Below, one piece after another: positions 24,201-34,139 of a stretch of DNA of 64,000 nucleotides. How positions within the stretch are numbered: position 1 is the stretch's first letter; each line of letters starts with the position of its first letter. This DNA is from Blumeriella jaapii (taxonomy: Eukaryota; Ascomycota; Leotiomycetes; Helotiales; Drepanopezizaceae). A program made the translations under genes and the position numbers. The stretch spans positions 298,501 through 362,500 of the forward strand of contig VWND01000023.1 in NCBI GenBank assembly GCA_009599575.1, in the 5' to 3' direction. Under the pieces are notes generated by a model. The model had not been told where the DNA came from and made no database searches. It saw nothing but the letters and a program-made list of their open reading frames with translations.

Positions 24201-27061
24201 CTTCATGGAAGACTTCAAAGTCCAATCGGCAAAGCTGGCAGTTGAGAACCAACAGCTACTGCAGGTTCGGTTCGTGACTGCGGGAGAACAGAAGTATATG
24301 GCCATCGCGGTCTCGCACGCCTTGTACGATGGAACCTCTCTGCGGGCAATTCATGAAGATATCCAGAGAGCTTACACCGGAAAGCTTACCGCCAGGCCTG
24401 ATTTCATGCCTTTCTTGGAAGAGGTCTTCCAATCTACGACCGACGACGCCAAGAAGTTTTGGAGAGCAACACTATCTAATTTGCCTCCGGCACACTTTCC
24501 CAAAAGATTAGTCCCTCAAGTTGAGGATCGAATCACTGTATCCCTGCTAGAAAAACGCTCCAATGTCTCTCTTAAAGCCATTGAAGCCCTTTGCAGGTCC
24601 TCACGCATCACTCTTCAAACAATCGGCCAGACGTGCTGGGCGCTCGTTCTCTCTCAGTTGATGGGTCAGCTCGACATCGTTTTCGGCTCCGTGCTCTCAT
24701 GTCGCGATAGCGAGGAAGCGAGCGAGGTCATGTTCCCGCTCATGAACACCGTCGCCGTGCGCTCCGTCGTCCACGGTACCTTGTCCGAGATGCTGAAGTA
24801 CATGCAAGAGATGAGCGATACCACTCGGCAGTATGCGCATTTCCCGCTGGGAACGGCTCAGGCATATGCGCTTGCTTCTCGTCAAGATTCGGGGTCTGAG
24901 AAGGACACGACGCTGTTCGATACGCTGTTCATCTATCAGGGACGTCGCCCGACAGCCGAGGCGGGTACATTGTACGAGAGTGTGTATGGAGCGTCGGATG
25001 TGGAGTTCCCGGTGTGTGTGGAAATGGAAGTGTTTGACGATGAATCCATTTCTTGGAAGACGGCTTGCAAGTCTAGTGCGAGGAGTGAGGCCGAGACGGA
25101 GGCTCTCCTTGAGGCGTTGGACATGGTGCTGCAGCGAATTGTGGACGCTCCTGAGGCGCAGGCTATCGTCTCAGAGTCAGATGGGGTCTCTGTGTGTGGT
25201 TTACCGAAATTCGCCTTGAAATGTGAACACAAGAGGGTGGAAAAGACGAAGATGGATCTCGGCGGGGGTGAGTGGACAGCTACGGAGCTCACGATTCGGC
25301 AGGCGCTGCATACCCTTTCTGATGCGCCCGAGGATTCGATCCGCAAGGACACGACCATCTTTCACGTGGGACTAGATTCTATCTCGATCATCAAGCTGGT
25401 TGCTCTACTGAAGGCTAAGGGCATCAGGTTAACCATCTCGGATATTATGGAACATCAGACCGTGAACGCAATGGCGAGGGCTGCTCGCGGCTCCAGTACC
25501 GCAGCTGATACTGAGTTCAACTTCGATGTCGAAAAGGTGCTGGCTGAATCGCTCTCCGGTCTGAACTTGTCGACCACAACGTCTGAGCTGGAGAGAGAAA
25601 TCGGAGAAGTGGACTGTATCATGCCGGCTACGGCGGGACAGCAGTACATGCTTCGACACTGGCAACTCTTGCAAGGACCCACGAGGTTCTACCATACTTT
25701 CGTTTACACTCTCCATGGGCCTGTCAACAAGCCCAGTCTCGAGAATGCGTGGAGAACTTTACTAGAGAGACATGACATTCTTCGAACTGGCTTCATTGAA
25801 GTAGAGTCGAGGCTCTTGCAGGTCGTCTTCAAGGATCCTCCGAATGAGGTGATTTATCAGATCCAAGACCAACCAGCGAAGACCCGGAAAGCCCAGAGCG
25901 AGCTTCGGCTGCCACCAGTGAACATGATCGTAGAGGACGCGGACAAATCCGAGGTCACCGTGAAGCTGGCGCTCCATCACGCTCTTTACGACGGTATCAG
26001 TCTCGGGATCCTCATCGACGAGCTCCAATCCCTCTACCGCGGGGCCAAACCACGCTCCTCAAGTCGCCACTTCAAGGACTTCGTCGCGCAGTCCCTCTCT
26101 GCCTCGGCCTCATCTACCACGAAAGAGAAATGGACATCCTACCTCCGCAACGCCGCCTCGCCACTCGTCCCACTCACGCGTCCCCCCCGCAGCCATCCCC
26201 GGATCGAAGTCTTCCAGCCCGCCGCGCCCGTCAAGCCACTCAAGCAAGTGGCGCAAGCAGCCGGCGTCAGCATCAACGCCATGTTCCTCGCGGCCCTGTC
26301 CAAGCTCTACGCGCCCTGCATCCACGGCGAGGCCAGCGCGCCGTCCGTCACGTTCGGCATCTACCTCGCCAACCGGGCGCCCTTCGACACGGACCTCTCG
26401 GGTCTGGCGGCGCCGACGCTGAACTTTCTGCCGCTGTGCGTGAGGGCGCCGGCGGAGAGGACGCTGCTCGATGTTGCAAGGAGCGTGCAGCGGGATGTGC
26501 ACGTTATTGGGGGTCGGGACATGGTCAGCGCGAGTCTGGACGAGATTTACACGTGGACCGGACAGAGGGTTGATGTCTTTGTTAACATCCTTAACCCGCT
26601 TGAGACGCCTACCTCGGGTGACCAGGGTGGTCAGGAGGAGGAGTGGAAGCAGGTCCGGGGTTTTCTGAGGCGGAGGGCGGAGGTTGTAGTGAAGCGTGAA
26701 GGGGTCGAAGATGAGGAGGAGGAGAATGAGCAGGTGAAGAGAATGGAACCGAGTGGCGAGGGAGCGTACCTGGTAAGTTTTTTTGTTTTCCTCTTTTTTT
26801 TCCTTTTTTTTTCCTGTTCATTCCATTCTAAACTATCTCATCCTTTATTCACACACGTTTGTGTGGAAGACAATTGGGCCAGTCCGAGTTTCAGATTCGA
26901 GGATTGATCACCGAGAGCTAATCCTCGCACAGCCGACCATAGACATCGAGCTCCGCTACCAGGACGAGACGGTCGCCATGGGCGTCTTTGCGCCAGAGAG
27001 CATGCTCGCCGTGCCGGCGGCTGAGCGACTGATTGAGGAGTTCGTTGCGTTTTGGACGTAG
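12292..27061 (+). CDS. Ferrichrome-type siderophore NRPS (SidC/NPS2/Sib1 family)
   Basis: Multimodular synthetase, about 4,851 aa. Exons: 12292-23264, 23320-26772 and 26933-27061. Domains in order, with the key residue of T or C in brackets: A1 (30-520), T1 (S566), C1 (HH754), A2 (1060-1560), T2 (S1629), C2 (HH1825), T3 (S2175), C3 (HH2370), A3 (2680-3180), T4 (S3239), C4 (H3432), T5 (S3780), C5 (H3991), T6 (S4345), C6 (HH4544). A-domain cores such as YTSGSTGTPKG and GQR-ELGEI are clear. There is no thioesterase; a terminal C and T-C repeats are typical of ferrichrome synthetases that cyclise by C domain. C4 has FHGLYDG and C5 SHALYDG, keeping the second His. A break at about 12954-12956 in A1 looks like one missing T; the exon sum is 2 modulo 3. 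Product inferred as ferrichrome/ferricrocin-like. Substrates are not read. Confidence 0.92.
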
Positions 27062-27454
27062 GGTAGCGAGCGAGCGGCTTGGTTGGTTGGGTTGGCTTGG
27101 GTTGGGTTGGATATGGTTACGGAAGGGGCGCGGGGGTTTTCTGAGTACAGAGTGGAGTGACGGCGGGATGGGATGGGATGTGCTTTTTTTTTTTTCTTTT
27201 CTTTTTTTTATCCGTGGTTTCATTTTTTTTTTCTCCCTCCTGGGTCGGTACTGTACTGTCTGTACTGTACAGTATGTATCATTCATTATGTTTCAACGTT
27301 ATATTCGCTAGACAGTTTCTTTTGTCACGCTTAACGTGCTGCTTTTATTTGATTTGAATTGAATTGGTCCATCCATTTATTTATTTGGTACTGTACAGCC
27401 TTTCTTGGGCGTTCTTTCTAGTTGCGTAATTTACGACCTGTTTTTTTTGGGGGG

Positions 27455-27768
27455 TTTTTTTCTTCTTCTTCGTCTTCTTCGTCTTCCTCGTCTTCCTCGT
27501 CTTCCTCGTCTTCCTCGTCTTCCTCGTCTTCCTCGTCTTCCTCGTCTTCGTCTTCGTCTTCTTCCTCGTCTTCTTCCTCGTCTTCTTCTTCGTCTTCTTC
27601 TTCGTCTTCTTCTTCGTCTTCTTCTTCGTCTTCTTCTTCTTCGTCTTCTTCTTATTCGTCTACCTCGTCTACCTCGTCTTCCTCGTCTACCTCGTCTTCC
27701 TCGTCTTCCTTGTCTTCCTCGTCTTCTTCGTCTTCGTCGTCTTCCTCCTCCTCCTCTTCCAAGGTTAT
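27455..27768 (+). repeat. Polypyrimidine minisatellite (TCTTCCTCG / TCTTCTTCG)n
   Basis: About 315 bp of TCTTCCTCG, TCTTCTTCG and related 9-12 bp units, nearly purine-free apart from one G per unit. On the plus strand it reads as poly-serine and on the minus strand as poly-arginine. No start context or homology suggests a real protein. Confidence 0.9.
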
Positions 27769-28757
27769 ATTCCCCACCGGTCAAGTCCGGGCTGTGTCAG
27801 TACGCCGCGGAAGGGGAAAGTGGCCGTTTATGGCGGGCGTATCTGCGGCGCATCCATGAGGTATGTTTGTTTGTACGTATGCTTGTTCGTTTGTACGTAT
27901 GCACTGCAGTTTCTGTCTGTACAATGATCGTGCTTTAGACCCTTCAGAAGCGAGCGAGCGAGTGTGTTCAATTGGATTTCTCGCTTGTGGACCCTTCCTG
28001 GCTGGCATCTGACTACTTGACCCTCCACGGTACGAGCGCAGACCTGCCTCTTGCTTCCCGACCGTACTACCACGCAACGCGTCTCCTCCAGCTTATGGCT
28101 GCTGCTCCCTTCATTCAAGCGGGTGTGTTTTTTTTTTTTTTTTTGGTGGTTCTCTCTAGAAGGGGTTCCTGGCCCTTCTCACTCCACCGTCGGTGTGGTT
28201 TTCTGTGCCTGATTTCATGGTACGGTACGGTACGGAACGTGTACTCGAACTTGTTTTCTTGCTTTGTACTGTACAGTGCCCGGATGTTACACGGGAAGGA
28301 TCTGTCTGGCCTTTTCCCCGTCTGGACCGACGACTCTGCGGTCGGAATCGGTGGTGTGTATCACTTGAACGTACATTTCGGCCCATGAGAGTAATGCTAT
28401 GCTTGGACTGTCTTGTCTTGTCTGTCTGTTTTCTGCTCCGAGTAGGCAGGAATGCGGATTGGTAGAGAAGGTGAGAGAGGTACAGTCAGTGATCGGGGGT
28501 GAGCGGTGCTGTTGGAGCAGGACATGGATGGCTTCACAGCTCCGGCCAGAAAGCAATGAATGGCAAGCTTGCGCTTCTTCGATGGACCCTCCCCCCATCG
28601 CCTGGATACGTCTCGTCCCACGCCCGAGAATCGAGTCATCTCTTCCGCCGACCCGCCACGGCTCCATCTCGACCAGAAGCATGGCTCGCTCCAAGCCAAA
28701 AAACCCCCCCTCCCCACCAGAAGCAATGGCTTGCGCTTTAAAAACAACAAAAAATCG

Positions 28758-28795
28758 AAAAAAAAAAAAAAAGAAAAAAAAAAAAAATCCAATCC

Positions 28796-28846
<51 letters not shown>
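28758..28846. repeat. A-run followed by 50-bp poly-C
   Basis: A15-G-A14-like tract (28758-28787), then 50 consecutive C (28797-28846). Such a run is at the limit of what sequencing resolves, so its length should not be trusted. Confidence 0.9.
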
Positions 28847-28849
<3 letters not shown>

Positions 28850-28911
28850 TTCCTTTCTCGCCCGAGACCCAAACCAACCCATCCATCCATCCCGGCCGAC
28901 CCGCCACAGCT

Positions 28912-29651
28912 CTATCTCCAGCGACACCCAATCACGGGCTCCCTAAACGTGGCCCCGGTCCTCGCCCTCCGCGCACGGCAGTAGTCCGCGAACTCGCTCG
29001 CCCAGGTCTCCAGATCGTCGGGCTCCTGCGTCCGCGGCGCCAGCAGCGTCAGCGAGTGCAGGGCCGCGAAGTCGGCGAAGACAGCGCTATAGATCTCCGC
29101 CTCGAGCGGCCTCTCGTCCGCGAAGTCGGCGTCCGAGAGCGCGAAGCCGTACTCCAGCCGGGCGACGCTGGCGCAGAAGCCGCGCGCCGCCGCCGCCGCC
29201 GCCGCCGCCGAGCTGCCCGCCGCCGCCGCCGCGGAGGAGAGGAGCTGGCCGACGCCGAGGGGCGCGTCGATCGAGAAGGTGATGCGCAGGACGTCGGTCG
29301 CGGGCGCCCAGTAGATGCGCGATGGCGGCCGCCGCCGCCGCCCGTTGCGATCACGCTGTAGTGTCTCGTCGCCTCGTGGCGCGCCTCGCGGTTGGCGTGG
29401 AGGAGCGCGGGTGCCGGCGGGGACGTCAGGCCGTAGGGACCGCGCGCCCCTCGCCGGGAGGCTCCGCGCCGCTGGAGGCGCAGGACTCGAGATTCCCTCG
29501 GCAGGGCGAACCTCCATGTGAGGAGCCGCAGCTCGGCAGGGAGGCGCGCAAAGAGGGGAAAGGTGCTGTGGAGGTTTTGGGGCCAGAGACTCTGCTCTGC
29601 GTCCGCTTGCTCGCTTCGGAGGAGCTGAAGGGTGCTCGGGCTGCAAGACAT
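28912..29651 (-). CDS. 2EXR-domain protein (frame break)
   Basis: The N-terminal half from ATG 29651 carries FPLFARLPAELRLLTWRFAL followed by LLHANREARHEATRHY. This is the two-part signature of the fungal 2EXR domain, a large ascomycete family of unknown function. The C-terminal half (IYWAPATDVLRITF ... FREPVIGCRWR) is in another frame. The switch lies in the GGC-rich run at about 29310-29340 and needs one extra base, giving 246 aa. No GT-AG intron explains it. An Ala/Ser-rich loop of GCC/GCG codons (about 29190-29235) is odd. Function cannot be stated. The gene is high-GC compared with its flanks. Confidence 0.7.
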
Positions 29652-30647
29652 GTTGTCGTGATGTGGAGGCCGAAACGGCCCTGTCCTGGAGAGGCTCTTG
29701 TTGGTTTGCTGCAAGTGGTAAGGTGTGGTGGAAAGGGTTGTGGGATGTGCGGCAAGTGGCAAGTGGCAAGTGGTAAGGTATTGGAGCGAGAAAGCTTGTC
29801 GCGTTGTGTGTTTGTGTTTGTGTTTGGATGGTTGATGTTCTGAAAGAATCGAAATGGGTGTGGGTGTTTTTTTTTCTTCTCAAAGCTCGGAAAGCTGGCC
29901 TCTGGTTATATAGGCGTTGGAGGTAAGATAAAAGTGGGTTTGTTTACTTCGATCTAAGCGAGGACTCCTCCCGTCACAGCGGGTGAATGTGCATCTTTTT
30001 CCAAAGGACCCGAGAGCCTATCATATGCCCGTCTATACTCTCCACAAAAGATTCCTCGTCTGACACCAGCTTACGATCTTAGATCTGTGAACTCGCGTTG
30101 AGTAATCCCCATTGTCACATCGAGACAGGAACAAGATAGCGCAGTATTTATAACCCGGACTTCTGGCAGTTGCGCTTGAGAAGGGAATCTGCTATAGGTT
30201 TGGTAAAGCTAAAGTGGGGATTGCTACAAGCAGATTATGCTTGCTTATCGGACGGCATTCTCTTGGAAGTCGGCCTTTGCTTGTTATGACTGGGCTACTT
30301 TCATCAGAATCACGTTTAGTCCTGATATTTGCTACCCGAGGCAACCCCCCCCCCCCTGTCTTGTGCCCTCACAGTGTAGGATACGATCATGATTTGCAGT
30401 GTTAGGAGTGTAGACTCCTCCTTGCGATTGATTCTGCGTACATCTTTTGGATTCTTTTCCGGAAACGCCATCATTTGACTGCTTCGGCTACGCTGCGTGA
30501 GATTCGAGCTAGATTGAAAGGCGTTGTAAGGAAATTGATACGACACCTGTCTAGTTGTTATCCAACACTTTGCCCAAGCTTTCAAGCAAAACCCCATCCG
30601 AGCGCCCTTCAATAAGGCTTGTCAAACGAGCCCTCGTCACAAACGCC
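29652..30647. other. Intergenic region, 2EXR promoter and TTC27 3' flank
   Basis: About 1 kb without a gene. It begins with (CAAGTGG)n and TGTTTG-type repeats at 29752-29830, upstream of the 2EXR gene. It contains a 10-base C run at 30347-30356. I see nothing else. Confidence 0.6.
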
Positions 30648-33591
30648 CTATTTCTTCAAGTCCTCCAACCTCGCCTCCAAAACCTCCCACCCCTCACTCC
30701 CCTCCCACACATCCCTCGCCTTGCTCAATACTCCCCTGACCGCACTCCTCGCCTTCGTCTTCCACGCCTTCTCAACCTCGGTTCCGTCGCCCCTGTCCAT
30801 CGTCCCGTAGTTCTCGTACGCACTCACCAGATTGTCCGTGACGCCGACCACACCCCTCCACGCCTCCTTGTCCACCAACCAGTCCTCGCCCGCAGCACTC
30901 ATGACCAAACGCCACGCTTTTTCCGCACAGCGTAGCGCCTGTTCGTAATCCCTCTGATAGAAAGCCAGTTTCTCAACCAACACCCATATTTCGCCGCGCT
31001 TAGTGATAAGCGGGACAATCTCCTTTTCTACCACACCAATCACAGCGCGCGCCAGCGAGCCCCGAGGGGGGATGTATTTCCCGCCATTCTCTTCGGGCTT
31101 CTCACCCGGGTAGCTGTTTCCGGGCCGCTCATTCGTAGTGACCTCGGCAACGAGAATCCGGAGGATGTCGACATCAATGGCGTATTCACCTACAGTCGGT
31201 CCCCGGATCTGGATGATGTTGCGGACGCCAAGGAGCAGGTCTCCGTAAGCTGGGGGTGAGATGCGCCCGGCGATGGTAATGACGTTGTCCCAGATCTGCC
31301 AGTTGGTGTGAGCGAGCGCTGCGGCGCGTTTGTATGCTGATAGTGCTTGTGTTAATATTGCTTTCGGATCCTGCTTCTTCTCTACCTGGAAAGTGACGTC
31401 CGCATCGCCGTCTGGCTCAAGGCCCACAAGAGCGTCTTTCGCAGCGGCCTTCTCGAGTGTGACGAGTTCTTTGTGTTTCGACACCAGTGCAGAACCGAGG
31501 TTGGAATAGGTTTTTGCGTCTGTGTCGTCGATCATAATGCTTTGTTGGAACGCTATGATAGCACCGTCCCAGTTGCCGCTTCTCAAATCCAAGTCTCCAA
31601 GACGTGACCAGGAGTCATTGTTTTGTCTGTTGACAATCGTCGCTTGCATGTATGCCTCGCGAGCTTTCGCCAGATCCCCCGATCTCACATAATACTCACC
31701 CAGTGAGCGTTGAGAGCGGGCATATCTATGATTCGAGATTTCCCAGGCGCGAGTCCAGCACTCAGGGTCGTTTTCCAGATCGCCTAGAATGCACCAAAGT
31801 CGCGGGGCGTGGGCGGGTGTAGGTCGCATCTCACCTTCCCAGTTCTCGGAGACGAGCTCCGGGGCATCGATGTGGAACTTGTCCATTTCTGAGCCTTTGG
31901 AAGAGAAATAGAGCTGTCGACGTATTACTTGCCGTGCTTTGTCTTCTTGCCCGACCGTGTGGTAGCAAAGGGCTGTCTCGGCCCATAATTGGAGACGCTT
32001 GAAAATCTCGAGAGCGGACACGAAACTGCCGGCGTTGGACCATGCATAGGCAAGTTCTGTCTCGAGCTCCCACCTTGTAGGAGTATTGAGTTGATAGATG
32101 TACTTTAAGCGTTCAGGCACGGGTGCAGATTCCGATGCTTTGGCTCGAGGTAAAAATTGGGAAACGCGGATTTCAGGAATACCGTCGGCAGAAGAAGGCT
32201 CTTCCTGTGTGTCGGCGATGATCTGGTCCACGATGACTTGCAATTGCAGGATACTACGTTCCTGAGTCCGCGAGCGATGTGACTCGATCCTGCTACGAAC
32301 GAGCAAGGCTTGGGTGTAGATTTGCCAATTTGTAGGCTTGTCAGCGAGAACACGCAGAGCGAAGGGGAGAATCTCTTCGCTGTTGAGCTTGTCAAGCGGG
32401 AGAAACGTGTCTTTAATGGTTGCCTCTGTAAGGAGCGTAATTTGGTCCAGTGGTTTGAGCTGCGGCTGAGCGTTTGGCAACAGATCGGCGAGACGAGGCG
32501 GAAGGTTTGATACGTCGGCCTTGTCACTCGTAAACTCGATAGACTCAAGGAGAGTATCGTCGTTGAGCTGTAGTGATTCGGGCTTCGCCGAATCTCCTTC
32601 TGAAGCCGAGCTCCCCTTGAGCTCTTCCGCCAGATCATGGGAGTCAGGCTCTTCGGTATCGCTGCTCTTCGCAAACACCACTAGCTGCGAGAGGTCGTTC
32701 TGCTGAAACTTGGTCCTCTTCCCCAACGCCCCAGAAAGCGCATACTCAAATCCGGACACAGTCTTCGCCATCTTAACGTTCTCTCTCGCCCTGATATCCA
32801 GGCCCTGCAGGATGTAAATCTGCGCCTTCTCCAACAAGAACTGTACCTTGGCCTCTGTCGAGAACCTTGATCTCTCTCCCAACACCTCCCCTTCCAACTT
32901 TTCCAAATCCTTCTCGATGCTATCCTGCAACAGCGTCGTCTCAACCAGTCTTCCTCCCGACACTCCTGATATAAGCCGCTGGTGATAGGCGTTGATCCTG
33001 AGCCGCATCCATCGCGATTCTCGGACCTCTGTCCACGACGCGAGGAAAAAAGACTGTAAACACCAGTCTGGCCAAGCACAGAAGTTCCACGTGCGGAATG
33101 TGCTGATAGACAGAGAGACCATCCACATCCAAACTCCGCAAGCACTTCTCCCTGATCAGCTCCCTCTCCTCACTGCCCAACCTCGACATCGAAAGCACAT
33201 CCCCATGCTCCAGCGGCGGCCCCGTGACATTCGCCTGCAAAAACGCATTGAACGCGGCCAACCCCGTGATCAAGACCTTTACAAGCCCAGTGTCCCCCTC
33301 GAACCGGGCGTCCTGAAGCGCCGCATCTTGCTGTGATCGCGAGGAGCCGAGATTGTTGACCAGCACGGAACAGAGCGCTTGCGAAGTTTCGTTGCGAAGC
33401 AGGGCTTGGTAGCGTCCGTCCAGATAGCAAGTCACTATTTCCGCGAGCTCGGGGTGCTGTCCTAGGGATGCGAGATCGAAGAGGAGAGCGTCGAAACTGT
33501 GATCTCGTAGAGAAAGGGCTCGAGGCTTGAGACATGGTTTTCGGGGGACTTTGGGATTTGGGGTTTTGGCTTTTGGGTTTTGGGTTTCCAT
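30648..33591 (-). CDS. TPR protein TTC27/Emw1 homologue (frame break)
   Basis: Homologue of human TTC27 and yeast Emw1, an essential TPR protein linked to cell-wall integrity in yeast and to assembly of large complexes such as U5 snRNP components in animals. The start at 33591 (METQNPKAK) leads into an N-terminal helical region with GPPLEHGDVLSM and VDGLSVYQHIPHVELLCLA. A run of TPRs fills the C-terminal half, for example ARSQRSLGEYYVRSGDLAKA and NNDSWSRLGDLDLRSGNWD. The frame switches at an A6 run (plus strand 33046-33051). One T fewer on the coding strand joins LVFTVFF to LASWTEVRESRWM and yields 980 aa. No other intron is needed. Family assignment is firm; cellular role is by homology. Confidence 0.85.
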
Positions 33592-34139
33592 TTGTGGAAA
33601 TCTTGTGAAAATTTAGGTCGTGATTAGTAAGCGGGAGCTCCGCTGGCCACAGCAAAAGTTAAGCGAAGAATTGTTGTTTTTTGCCGGCCGATCGATTGGA
33701 TTTCGCCGTCTAATCGGCAGCAAAGACGCCCTTCGAGGCTACTGGGCCTGCAAGCCGAGACTACGACTAGTGTTGTACTAAAGGCTAGGCGGTGGTAATC
33801 GATGTCTATACACTTGAACTATTCGCACAGCGTAGGAGCAGGACATGCGAAGTCTGTCACGTCATCATATAGAACCACGTACCTACTGTACAGTACAGTA
33901 GCTACCTTCGCCTTACCCAAGATCGTGTCTTTGACGCGGGTGTACTTGGGAGGAATTGTAGGCACATGCGTTGAGCAGTAGGAATGTATAGAAGATTTCG
34001 GTTGCTACGATATTGAATTACAATATACGCACGCCCTCGTGCATCCAATCGTTGATGCAAAATCCACAGAGCCAAACAAACATACAGCTATATCGTGTAC
34101 ACGTGGGCAGGTACGTTATCATAAGCGTTCCATGCATCT
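33592..34139. other. Intergenic region between TTC27 and GYF genes
   Basis: 548 bp. It holds the TTC27 promoter and the GYF gene 3' flank, with one CTACTGTACAGTACAGTA word at 33883-33900. I see no other feature. Confidence 0.6.

Larger units (their letters stand above)
27062..28911. other. Low-complexity intergenic region downstream of the NRPS
   Basis: I see no supported gene. The region holds pyrimidine tracts (27183-27236), TACTGTACAGTA clusters (27247-27277, 27388-27398, 28266-28278), a long CTT/TCC-type repeat and an A-run followed by a 50-base C-run. Poly-serine, poly-leucine and poly-arginine ORFs are translations of the repeat. Confidence 0.6.

Noticed and set aside
27405..27938. Long ORFs of poly-Ser, poly-Leu/Arg on both strands
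   Set aside because: They are translations of the TCTTCCTCG minisatellite in different frames, with no non-repeat domain.
28399..29361. 320-aa plus-strand ORF over the poly-C and 2EXR locus
   Set aside because: It includes poly-Lys and poly-Pro from the A and C runs and is antisense to the 2EXR gene.
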